From positions 1 to 6,133 of the forward strand of contig JAFGPH010000098.1 in assembly GCA_016926135.1 (NCBI GenBank): a stretch of DNA of 6,133 nucleotides, given 5' to 3'. Position numbers and translations under genes: made by a program. Numbering within the stretch: position 1 is the stretch's first letter; each line of letters begins with the position of its first letter. This DNA comes from Deltaproteobacteria bacterium. Lineage in GTDB: Bacteria > Desulfobacterota > DSM-4660 > Desulfatiglandales > HGW-15. The notes beneath the pieces were generated by a model that was not told where the DNA came from, ran no database searches, and saw only the letters and a program-made list of their open reading frames with translations. Positions 1 to 5,333 of this stretch are shown one piece after another.

Positions 1-282
1 GGCGGCCCCGGCAAGGGCGGCAAGGCGACCTTGTTCCTGGACGGCAAAAAGGTCGGCGAGGGGAACGTAGAGGCGACGCTTGCGACGATCTTCTCCGCCG
101 ACGACGGTCTCGATGTCGGTGAGGATTCGGGGGCCGCGATTTCGCCGGACTATGGTCCTGTCGGCAACCACTTCAACGGCGAGGTCAAGGGCGTGCAGCT
201 CTCGATCGCGGATGACCCGAACAATGCGGATCACCTGGTCAACCCCGAGGACGCCATCCGGGCGGCCATGGGACGGCACTAG
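1..282 (+). CDS. Arylsulfatase, C-terminal end (5'-truncated by window)
   Basis: Open from base 1 in frame 1 to the TAG at 280-282, giving 93 residues with the start outside the window. The segment resembles the C-terminal beta-rich region of long (about 750-800 residue) arylsulfatases of the alkaline-phosphatase-like sulfatase superfamily. The recognisable stretches are FLDGKKVGEG (window residues 12-21), FSADDGLDVGEDSG (31-44), a DYGP..N.F.G segment and a closing DHLVNPEDAIRAAM. The catalytic N-terminal domain, with the CxPxR or SxPxR formylglycine motif, is not visible, so activity and modification type cannot be read here. The same-strand anSME gene 1.5 kb downstream supports the sulfatase call, because such enzymes need formylglycine installed before they can cleave sulfate esters. 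The family call rests on remembered similarity of this tail. Confidence 0.8.
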   Translation, partial: GGPGKGGKATLFLDGKKVGEGNVEATLATIFSADDGLDVGEDSGAAISPDYGPVGNHFNGEVKGVQLSIADDPNNADHLVNPEDAIRAAMGRH

Positions 283-294
283 ACCGGCGAACGA

Positions 295-307
295 GGGAGA
301 CGCTCCC
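295..307 (+). other. Small hairpin between sulfatase and porin genes
   Basis: GGGAG (295-299), loop ACG, CTCCC (303-307) form a short perfect stem 12 bases after the sulfatase stop. No T-tract follows, so it does not look like a full intrinsic terminator, and read-through into the porin gene is plausible. The rest of the 103-base gap shows nothing else that I can call. Confidence 0.25.
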
Positions 308-385
308 GGCGGATGACGGTCGACGCGCGGGAGAGCAAAACGATGGGTTCGTGAAGAAAAATCATGTCAGGGGGATGGGGAGGAT

Positions 386-1555
386 ATGAGATGCTTTGAA
401 AGGATTGCGCTTGGCGGACTGATCATGCTCTTTGCGCTCATCAGCGTTGCGCATGCAGGTGAATACGGCCATTACGCGCCGTTCATGCTCGGGATCCGCG
501 ATTACTTCGTCCCGGCAAAGCCCGGCTTTTACTATGCGCAATACAATCTGCACTACACGAGCGACGACTTTCGCGACAAGGACGGAAACTCGGTGAAACA
601 TTTCTCCCTGGATGCCTCCGCATCGGATGCGCGCAGCCGCCAGCGCACCATCAGCGGGCCCTTCGGCGGCAGCCTCGATGTAAAGGCATCGATCACCGGC
701 ACGGCCAACCTACGGGCCGATGTCGATCTCGACGTGCAGTACGACAGCAGCGGTATCGCGCCGGCCTTCATTTATGTCAGCAACTGGGAAATCCTTGGCG
801 CCAGGTATGCAGCTTATGTCGCGGCGCCGGCGATGAAGAATCGGCTCAAAGCCGACATCAAAGCGGACCTGGGAATCGATCTCGGAATAAACGGCGCCGC
901 CTCGCTCACCGGCCCCGGCGGCACGGCGATCGAACGCAGCACCGGCGTGGCGAGAACCTTCACCAGGCAGTACTCTGCCGGGGTGGACGACGAGCTGACC
1001 TCCCTGGGCGACATCTTCGTTCAGCCGGTCTGGCTCGGGTGGAATGGGAAGCACTTTGCCGCCTCCTTGGCCTATGGCCTCTACATGCCCACGGGCAATT
1101 ACGACGTGAGCGCCCTGGACAACACGGGCATGGGATACTGGACGAACCAATTCCAGGCCGCGGGCGCCTGGTACCCGTGGGAGCACCAGGGCACGGCCCT
1201 CACCCTTACTGCGACCTATGAACTCCATTCCGACAAGGAAGACAAGGACGTGCGGCCCGGGGACCGCTTCACCCTCAACTATGGGGTCAGTCAGTACCTG
1301 CCGCTCAACAAGGAGCAAACCATCCTCGCAGAGGTCGGCCTTTGCGGTTACAACCAGTGGCAGGTCAGCGACGACAGCGGCACCGACGTGGCCGCGCCTG
1401 ATGTCCACGACAGGGTCTTCGGCTACGGTGTGCAACTTGGCCTGGCCTTCCCGAAATCCGATGCCGCCGTCTCCCTGCGCTGGATGAACCAGTACAGCGC
1501 GCGTGACAGTTTTCAGGGCGATTACTACGGTCTGAACTTCGTCATCAAGTTTTGA
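386..1555 (+). CDS. Outer-membrane beta-barrel protein, SphA/MetA-pathway-like transporter
   Basis: The predicted protein has 389 residues. The N-terminus is a clear Sec signal peptide: Arg at residues 2 and 6, a hydrophobic core at about 8-22, then VAHA with likely cleavage before Gly25. The mature start with RDYFVPAKPGFYYAQYN (38-54) is typical of the 'MetA-pathway of phenol degradation' / SphA family of outer-membrane proteins. The rest has alternating aromatic strands, many Gly/Asn/Asp turns, and a terminal strand ending in Phe (NFVIKF), the usual barrel-assembly signal. The chosen ATG is preceded by purine-rich GGGGAGG at 377-383; this is close to the start, but another G-run lies at about 370-374. 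It sits between a sulfatase and its maturase, so passage of a sulfated or aromatic compound across the outer membrane is a reasonable inference. The substrate cannot be read from the sequence. Confidence 0.8.
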   Translation: MRCFERIALGGLIMLFALISVAHAGEYGHYAPFMLGIRDYFVPAKPGFYYAQYNLHYTSDDFRDKDGNSVKHFSLDASASDARSRQRTISGPFGGSLDVKASITGTANLRADVDLDVQYDSSGIAPAFIYVSNWEILGARYAAYVAAPAMKNRLKADIKADLGIDLGINGAASLTGPGGTAIERSTGVARTFTRQYSAGVDDELTSLGDIFVQPVWLGWNGKHFAASLAYGLYMPTGNYDVSALDNTGMGYWTNQFQAAGAWYPWEHQGTALTLTATYELHSDKEDKDVRPGDRFTLNYGVSQYLPLNKEQTILAEVGLCGYNQWQVSDDSGTDVAAPDVHDRVFGYGVQLGLAFPKSDAAVSLRWMNQYSARDSFQGDYYGLNFVIKF

Positions 1556-1680
1556 CAGGTTGCTGAAAAACGCTCATCTACTGCGTTGCCCTCATCCCTC
1601 GTCGTTGCGACGTACTTTCATGTACGACTCACTCCTCGGGATTTCGGGCGCCTTATATCTAAGCATTTTTCAGCAACCTG
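1556..1680. repeat. 125-bp palindromic element with 15-bp terminal inverted repeats (MITE/REP-like)
   Basis: The left end CAGGTTGCTGAAAAA (1556-1570) is the exact reverse complement of the right end (1666-1680). The symmetry continues inward with mismatches. At the centre, CGTAC (1611-1615) and GTACG (1622-1626) flank a 6-base loop, and the midpoint of this core matches the midpoint of the terminal repeats. The whole unit could therefore fold into one long imperfect hairpin. It begins on the base after the porin stop codon. It has no protein-coding capacity of its own that I believe. It could be a non-autonomous mobile element, a REP-like repeat, or a structure affecting transcript stability or termination ahead of the maturase gene. 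I saw no convincing target-site duplication. Confidence 0.75.
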
Positions 1681-1752
1681 AAGTCATGGTCTTCTTCAGT
1701 GCCCTGCTGATGTCCAAGCGATACCTTTCACAGGTTTCGGGGCGATAAAATC

Positions 1753-3054
1753 ATGTCAACCGCAGTGAAGGCTGACTCAATCCATGGGAACACGCATTGT
1801 GAAGGTGCAGTTCAAGGCATCCACGTCGTGGCAAAACCTATTGGCCCGGCCTGCAATCTCAACTGCGAATATTGTTTTTACCTCGAAAAGAAGGCGCTTT
1901 ACGGGGCCGAAGCAGATTACCGGATGCCGGAGAATGTCCTTGCCGCCTTCATCCGGAATTACATTGAGGCTCAGCCCACACCGCTCGTTGAGTTCGTCTG
2001 GCAGGGAGGGGAGCCCACCCTTTTGGGGATGGATTTCTTCAAGCGAGTCGTCCGGCTCCAGAAGTCTTTGGCAGGGCGAAAGACGATTACGAATTCCCTG
2101 CAGACCAACGGGACCCTGCTCACGGAAAAGTGGTGTGCCTTTCTGAAGAAGCACGGTTTCATGGTGGGAATCAGCCTGGACGGTCCGGAGGAGATCCATG
2201 ACCGGTATCGCCGTGATCGGAAGGGTAACGGAACCTTCCACCGGGTGATGCGGGGGCTGAAGCTCCTGCAGAAACACGGGGTGGACTTCAACGTGCTGGC
2301 CTGCGTTGGCCGGGAAACGGCGAGAAGGCCCCTCGATGTATACCGGTTTCTGAGAGGCGAAGGGGTGGAGTTCATCCAGTTCACCCCCATCGTCGAGCGC
2401 CTGCCGGATGCGAGCATCCGAGACCTGGGTTTGAGCCTTGCCGGTCCTGCGGCGTTGAACAGGGAGGAGGAGCAGAAGGAAGTCACCCTCTGGAGCGTAC
2501 TCCCCGAGGAATACGGCGATTTCCTGATCGCCGTTTACGAAGAGTGGATCCGCAACGATGTAGGCAAGACCTTTGTCATGAACTTCGAGTGGGCGCTCAA
2601 TGCCTGGATCGGCAACCCTTCGCCGGTCTGCGTCCATGCAATGCAGTGCGGAAGGGCGCTCGTGCTGGAACACAACGGGGATGTGTATGCCTGTGACCAC
2701 TGTGTCTACCCCCGGTACCGGCTTGGCAACATCATGACCGGGAGTCTGCCGGACATGGTGAAGAAATCCGTAGAGTCGGGATTCGGCGTGACCAAGGAAA
2801 CATCCCTCCCGCGTCTGTGCAGGGAATGCGATGTGCTGGCGGCCTGCCGGGGAGGCTGCCCAAAACATCGCTTCATGAAGACGTACCTGGGTGAACCCGG
2901 TTTGCATTACCTGTGCCCGGGGTACAAAAAGTTCTTTCGCTACATCCGGAAATACCTGCGGGCCATGGCCCAGTTGCTGGAGAACGGTCTGCCCGCCTCC
3001 CTGGTCATGGATGCGGTCAAGGGGCCGCTGGTGATCCGACGCGACACCAAGTGA
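1753..3054 (+). CDS. Anaerobic sulfatase-maturating enzyme (radical SAM/SPASM)
   Basis: This 433-residue protein matches anSME in layout. The radical SAM cluster motif is C34-x3-C38-x2-C41 (CNLNCEYC), followed by WQGGEP at 83-88 for SAM binding, QTNG at 117-120 and SLDG at 141-144. The SPASM region has cysteines at 293, 299, 314, 356, 359, 365, 369 and 388. Their spacing (6, 15, 42, 3, 6, 4, 19) agrees almost residue for residue with the eight ligands of the two auxiliary [4Fe-4S] clusters in the Clostridium perfringens enzyme as I recall them. D315 right after C314 fits the known catalytic base. The role is oxygen-independent oxidation of a sulfatase active-site Cys or Ser to formylglycine in the cytoplasm. 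An additional Cys (C317) lies beside D315. The first in-frame ATG is used; the Shine-Dalgarno is weak (GGGG near 1738-1741). The sulfatase remnant at 1-282 is the likely partner. Confidence 0.93.
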   Translation: MSTAVKADSIHGNTHCEGAVQGIHVVAKPIGPACNLNCEYCFYLEKKALYGAEADYRMPENVLAAFIRNYIEAQPTPLVEFVWQGGEPTLLGMDFFKRVVRLQKSLAGRKTITNSLQTNGTLLTEKWCAFLKKHGFMVGISLDGPEEIHDRYRRDRKGNGTFHRVMRGLKLLQKHGVDFNVLACVGRETARRPLDVYRFLRGEGVEFIQFTPIVERLPDASIRDLGLSLAGPAALNREEEQKEVTLWSVLPEEYGDFLIAVYEEWIRNDVGKTFVMNFEWALNAWIGNPSPVCVHAMQCGRALVLEHNGDVYACDHCVYPRYRLGNIMTGSLPDMVKKSVESGFGVTKETSLPRLCRECDVLAACRGGCPKHRFMKTYLGEPGLHYLCPGYKKFFRYIRKYLRAMAQLLENGLPASLVMDAVKGPLVIRRDTK

Positions 3055-3072
3055 ATCTGCCCCCGCTCTCCC

Positions 3073-3240
3073 ATGTTGTGCACCTCGCCCGAGGCGGTGA
3101 AACAGATGCTGAAGGTGCTATCCCGGCATTCGATCGGCTGCCTGACCATCGGGGAATCCGCCGCCCCGCTCGACCTGGATGACGCAGTGCTGGAAATCGG
3201 GGAGGGTGGGGCGTGGACCTGGAAGGAACTTAGATTTTGA
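3073..3240 (+). pseudogene. Short ORF or gene tail (55 codons), unknown family
   Basis: An open frame from ATG 3073 to TGA 3238-3240 encodes 55 residues, beginning MLCTSPEAVKQM and ending DDAVLEIGEGGAWTWKELRF. No Shine-Dalgarno sequence precedes the ATG (CGCTCTCCC). The frame is the same as that of the maturase gene and opens right after its TGA. The last 20 codons recur at 4077-4136 with about 79% nucleotide identity over 61 bases, still in a matching reading frame, so this stretch was once, or still is, protein coding. I do not recognise the family. It is most likely the surviving 3' end of a gene whose front part has been lost. A genuine small protein is the alternative. Its stop codon overlaps the vapB promoter. 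Confidence 0.45.
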
Positions 3241-3267
3241 CATCTGATGCGTAAATCATTATCATCA
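3181..3267 (+). repeat. Upstream copy of imperfect direct repeat flanking vapBC
   Basis: Bases 3181-3241 align without gaps to 4077-4137 (48 of 61 identical by my count). Similarity continues past the stop codon through CTGATGCG to ATCATCA at 3267. This copy contains the coding tail DAVLEI...WTW, its stop codon, and the vapB promoter. The partner copy lies directly beyond the toxin gene. Confidence 0.7.
3237..3265 (+). promoter_or_regulatory. vapB promoter, predicted leaderless, with candidate operator
   Basis: TTGACA (3237-3242) is an exact -35 consensus. After a 17-bp spacer, TATCAT (3260-3265) matches the -10 consensus at five of six positions. Transcription would start at about 3271-3273, only a few bases before the vapB ATG at 3275. 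There is no Shine-Dalgarno sequence upstream of that ATG, so a leaderless or near-leaderless message is expected. TGATG (3245-3249) and CATCA (3263-3267) form an inverted repeat across the spacer and -10, a plausible site for autorepression by the VapB ribbon-helix-helix protein. Confidence 0.6.
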
Positions 3268-3274
3268 AAACATC

Positions 3275-3538
3275 ATGAGAACGACCGTAGATATCGATGC
3301 GCCAATCCTGAAGGACCTGAAGAAGATCCAAGGAAGGGAAGGCAAATCCCTTGGGCGACTGATTTCCGACCTGCTGGCCCAGTCGCTCGGTGAACGGAAA
3401 TCAGTCAAGGCCCCTGCCAAACCGGCCCAATGGATCTCCAAGGCCATGGGCGCGCGTGTTGACTTGGCAGATGCTGAGGCATTGTATTCCGCCATGGGAC
3501 AGGATTCCGAGTCTAAGGAAGGCGCCCGGAAGACATGA
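3275..3538 (+). CDS. vapB: VapB-type antitoxin, ribbon-helix-helix
   Basis: The predicted protein has 87 residues. Residues 2-7 (RTTVDI) fit the DNA-contacting beta strand. Residues about 9-20 and 25-38 (KSLGRLISDLLAQSL) fit the two helices of a ribbon-helix-helix fold, which binds DNA as a dimer. The C-terminal part, with W53 and RVDLADAEALY (61-71), resembles the toxin-wrapping segment of VapB proteins. The stop overlaps the next start as ATGA (3535-3538), the classic layout of antitoxin and toxin translated together. The start is supported by the fold beginning at Met1 and by the promoter just upstream, although no ribosome binding site is visible. It should neutralise the VapC PIN toxin and repress the operon. 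Confidence 0.85.
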   Translation: MRTTVDIDAPILKDLKKIQGREGKSLGRLISDLLAQSLGERKSVKAPAKPAQWISKAMGARVDLADAEALYSAMGQDSESKEGARKT

Positions 3539-3984
3539 GTTTTTCCCTTGACGTCAATGTCCTGCTTTACGCCTCTGATACCGGCAGCCCCCACTTCCAG
3601 CGGGCCAAGTCGTTTGTAGAGTCCTGCATCACCGGGAAGGAAGTTTTCTTTTTGGGTTGGCCGACGGTGATGAGTTACCTGCGCATTTCGACCCATCCGG
3701 CCATCTTCGATCATCCCTTGTCGCCCGGTGAGGCGACGGCAAACATCGATACACTGCTCAACCTACCTCACGTGCGATTTCTCTCGGAAGAAGAGGGTTT
3801 CTGGGAAGTCTATCGCGCAACGACGTCGGAGGTGCCTACCCGCGGAAACTTGGTGCCGGATGCCCATTTGGCCGCATTGCTTCGCCAGCATGGTGTAAAA
3901 AGGCTGTACACCCATGAACGGGATTTCCTCAAGTTCCCTTTTCTCGATGTGCTGGACCCTCTTGGGAATCCCTCAGCTACCTGA
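3535..3984 (+). CDS. vapC: VapC-type toxin, PIN-domain ribonuclease
   Basis: The protein has 149 residues, usual for a PIN toxin. LDVNVLLYA at residues 5-13 carries the first catalytic Asp (D6). The C-terminal half has LVPDAHLAALLRQHG (106-120) with D109, then LYTHERDF (124-131) with D130, and ends in the family-typical FLDVLDPLG. The middle segment GWPTVMSYLRISTHP (41-55) matches the VapC branch often named after Mycobacterium tuberculosis PIN proteins. The acidic residue found there in many other PIN toxins is not present, a variation I believe is usual in this branch. Predicted role: Mg2+-dependent cleavage of RNA (often tRNA or rRNA in VapC proteins) when VapB is degraded. AAGGAAGG at 3515-3522 and GGAAG at 3528-3532 lie inside the vapB end and can serve for initiation. 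Confidence 0.9.
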   Translation: MSFSLDVNVLLYASDTGSPHFQRAKSFVESCITGKEVFFLGWPTVMSYLRISTHPAIFDHPLSPGEATANIDTLLNLPHVRFLSEEEGFWEVYRATTSEVPTRGNLVPDAHLAALLRQHGVKRLYTHERDFLKFPFLDVLDPLGNPSAT

Positions 3985-4000
3985 TCCCCACGGCGAATGA

Positions 4001-4009
4001 TGCTATAAT
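4001..4009 (+). promoter_or_regulatory. Extended -10 promoter motif (TGCTATAAT)
   Basis: TG-C-TATAAT is an exact extended -10 element 16 bases after the vapC stop. No good -35 lies at the proper distance, which extended -10 promoters can tolerate. No gene follows for about 500 bases, so if active it would make a non-coding RNA starting near 4016, or transcribe towards the Fic antitoxin gene. This is a sequence match only. Confidence 0.35.
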
Positions 4010-4033
4010 CCCACGGACGATCTCAGGGCCGAG

Positions 4034-4063
4034 GGGTGTGAGGTTCGGGGAAACCTCCGACCC
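4034..4063 (+). other. Stem-loop downstream of the extended -10 motif
   Basis: GGGT-GT-GAGGTT (4034-4045) pairs with AACCTC-CG-ACCC (4052-4063) around the loop CGGGGA. The inner six pairs are perfect, and the outer four pairs follow a two-base internal mismatch. No T-run follows, so it is not an obvious terminator. It would sit near the 5' end of any RNA started at the 4001-4009 motif. Confidence 0.4.
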
Positions 4064-4076
4064 GCTCGCATTCTAA

Positions 4077-4165
4077 GACGCGGTTCTGGAAATCGCGGAG
4101 GACGGCTCGTGGACCTGGAGGGGGGTCAGACTTTGACCACTGATGCGATAGACTCTTCTTCATCA
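4077..4165 (+). repeat. Downstream copy of the direct repeat; truncated gene tail
   Basis: The frame at 4077-4136 reads DAVLEIAEDGSWTWRGVRL then TGA, matching the tail encoded at 3181-3240. An in-frame TAA lies directly before it (4074-4076), so no upstream coding part remains and this is a fragment. Similarity continues to CATCA at 4165, and the TGATG/CATCA inverted repeat is retained. The promoter is degraded: TTGACC replaces TTGACA, and no -10 remains at the right spacing. Confidence 0.65.
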
Positions 4166-4218
4166 CAGGTTTCCATGGTCCTAAGCTCTTACTCTCTTAT
4201 CCAAGGTTTGGGTGGCGC

Positions 4219-4285
4219 TGTGATCTCCAAAAGAAATCCAAACTTTCTTGGGCCCAAGTCTTTGCACAACCGACAGGAGATCACA
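4219..4285. repeat. Perfect 10-bp inverted repeat with nested palindromes
   Basis: TGTGATCTCC (4219-4228) and GGAGATCACA (4276-4285) are perfect reverse complements with 47 bases between them. Inside lie AAGAAA/TTTCTT (4231-4236 with 4244-4249) and the 12-bp palindrome CTTGGGCCCAAG (4247-4258). A further TGCCG/CGGCA pair lies at 4294-4298 and 4318-4322. This could be a structured RNA, a mobile-element remnant or protein-binding sites. Nothing in it identifies which. Confidence 0.45.
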
Positions 4286-4435
4286 CCTGCGAATGCCGGT
4301 CTCGCCCCGGTGTTCTGCGGCAAACAGAGATTGTCCAATGTCTAAACCCCGGCTCACTCAATAACAACTGAATATGCCCCCTATTCATCCCTATTTGATC
4401 AAAGCTTGGCCATGCCTCCATGACAGTGATTTGGC

Positions 4436-4499
4436 TGAATTCAACTCCTGTTTGAAATTCAAAAAAGCTTGCCAATATAGTAGAATTCGTTTAGTCTAC
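4436..4499 (+). promoter_or_regulatory. Sigma70-type promoter of the Fic antitoxin gene, with inverted repeats
   Basis: TTGAAA (4452-4457), an 18-bp spacer and TATAGT (4476-4481) give a reasonable housekeeping promoter with a start near 4488. TGAATT (4436-4441) and AATTCA (4456-4461) form an imperfect inverted repeat over the -35. GTAGA (4480-4484) and TCTAC (4495-4499) form another over the start site. Either could be an operator. The promoter lets the antitoxin be made independently of the toxin on the other strand. Confidence 0.5.
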
Positions 4500-4513
4500 A
4501 ACCGAGGTAAAAA

Positions 4514-4726
4514 ATGAGGAAGAAGAAGACACCATCATTGATCAAGACCAATCCCTATCTGCGGGATCCCGCAGAATGCGACGCCTGGTTGACCCGATCT
4601 GTAATCTCCTCCTCGGCCATCGAGGGTGTCAGATCTGCTGCCTGGCGCGCACTCGGTGTTGCAGGGCAAGCCAAGCAAGCTAAGGTTGGCCGCGTCGCTT
4701 CAACGTCCTCTCGATCACAGCGGTGA
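4514..4726 (+). CDS. Small Fic-inhibitory antitoxin-like protein
   Basis: The protein has 70 residues. GAGGT at 4504-4508, five bases before the ATG, is a good ribosome binding site. The core SLIKTNPYLRDP (8-19) and SVISSSAIEG (29-38) resemble small proteins found with Fic enzymes. SSAIEG (33-38) fits the inhibitory motif (S/T)xxxE(G/N), in which Ser33 and Glu37 would act; the Glu is known to block productive ATP binding in the Fic active site. Length agrees with class I antitoxins. The tail from about residue 40 is Ala/Lys/Arg/Ser-rich and looks low in constraint. Unlike the common antitoxin-then-toxin operon, this gene faces its presumed toxin and overlaps its 3' end by 47 bases (4680-4726). 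Confidence 0.7.
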   Translation: MRKKKTPSLIKTNPYLRDPAECDAWLTRSVISSSAIEGVRSAAWRALGVAGQAKQAKVGRVASTSSRSQR

Positions 4727-5333
4727 ATAACTTTTCCATCGGTGCATAATCATAATCCATTCCCGCTTGCACTGCCCGGAAGTATTCCTTTTTATTTTGC
4801 CCTTTCAGATGACCGAAATCCAGGGGAGGCAAGCCGGCTTGCACCCCCATCACAATGGCCAGCATGCGGGCCACGCGACCGTTCCCTTCCCGGAAGGGAT
4901 GAATGAGGACCAGTTCCGTGTGGACGACAGCGAGGGCGCGAACCACATCCGGTTGCGTCGCAAACAGGCATGGGGTGTTTAGCCGTAGGGGTCCCTTTTC
5001 AAAGTCGACCATTAAATCAGGAATCCTTCCGGCCACGGCAAAAGGGAAGGCCCCTTTGGACAGATTGACCTGCCGATAACGCCCTGCCCATTGATAGATC
5101 ACGCCAAGCCAGATCTTGTGCATCCTGCAAATATCTTCGGCTTTGAAACGATGCTCTGAAGTATAAACGGACAATATTTTTTCCAGCGCCCGTTTCTGTT
5201 CTCTTGCCTCTGCCTCATCCATCTCGCGTTTGCTGGTAATTCCCAGCAAGTTCCGCAAGACCCGCCCACGGGAGCCAGACTGATACTGAGCTTCGATAAG
5301 TCCGGATGTGTCATAACGGCTGGGCTCTGTCAT
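4680..5333 (-). CDS. Fic-family AMP-transferase (toxin-like)
   Basis: The protein has 217 residues. The catalytic Fic motif HPFREGNGRVAR is intact at 145-156: His145 as the base, Glu149 for the Mg2+ ion, and the anion-binding GNGR loop. KGAFPFA (93-99) fits the target-docking flap before the motif. MHKIWLGVIYQWAGRYR (71-87) and a C-terminal YFRAVQAGMDYDYAPMEKLF (184-203) are typical of the Fic fold. Predicted reaction: transfer of AMP from ATP to a Ser, Thr or Tyr of a target protein. The N-terminal SGLIEA has Ala where the inhibitory motif needs Gly or Asn, so built-in inhibition seems unlikely and a separate antitoxin is expected; the gene at 4514-4726 fits. AGGGGG six bases before the ATG is a strong ribosome binding site. 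The start overlaps the stop of a broken upstream frame as ATGA. Confidence 0.93.
   Translation of the reverse strand: MTEPSRYDTSGLIEAQYQSGSRGRVLRNLLGITSKREMDEAEAREQKRALEKILSVYTSEHRFKAEDICRMHKIWLGVIYQWAGRYRQVNLSKGAFPFAVAGRIPDLMVDFEKGPLRLNTPCLFATQPDVVRALAVVHTELVLIHPFREGNGRVARMLAIVMGVQAGLPPLDFGHLKGQNKKEYFRAVQAGMDYDYAPMEKLFTAVIERTLKRRGQP

Larger units (their letters stand above)
3985..4513. other. Gene-poor interval between vapC and the Fic antitoxin gene
   Basis: I see no convincing intact gene in these 529 bases. In order it holds an extended -10 promoter motif (4001-4009), a hairpin (4034-4063), a coding-tail fragment repeated from upstream of vapB (4077-4136), a set of inverted repeats (4219-4322), a 10-bp palindrome TTTGATCAAA (4394-4403), and the promoter of the next gene (4452-4481). 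The second half is clearly more AT-rich than the flanking genes, as expected for decayed or transferred DNA. Confidence 0.6.

Noticed and set aside
295..307. Intrinsic terminator after the sulfatase gene
   Set aside because: The stem is only five pairs and no T-run follows, so it is listed only as a weak hairpin.
710..1435. Long minus-strand open frame (241 codons) opposite the porin gene
   Set aside because: The plus strand encodes a protein with a signal peptide and a barrel-type C-terminus. The minus frame has a biased, low-complexity composition and is explained by the high GC of the sense codons.
1560..1748. 62-codon plus-strand ORF over the palindromic element
   Set aside because: It lies almost wholly inside the inverted-repeat unit, has no ribosome binding site and shows no protein-like conservation signal.
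1777..2907. Long minus-strand open frame (376 codons) opposite the maturase gene
   Set aside because: The sense strand carries all radical SAM and SPASM cysteines with the correct spacing. The antisense frame shows no recognisable motif.
3181..4165. Integron cassette or attC sites around vapBC
   Set aside because: Toxin-antitoxin pairs are common integron cassettes, but the flanking repeats contain coding tails, and I could not find the paired attC core sites.
4109..4345. 78-codon plus-strand ORF in the gene-poor interval
   Set aside because: It starts with GTG inside the repeated gene tail, in a different frame, has no ribosome binding site and crosses several inverted repeats.
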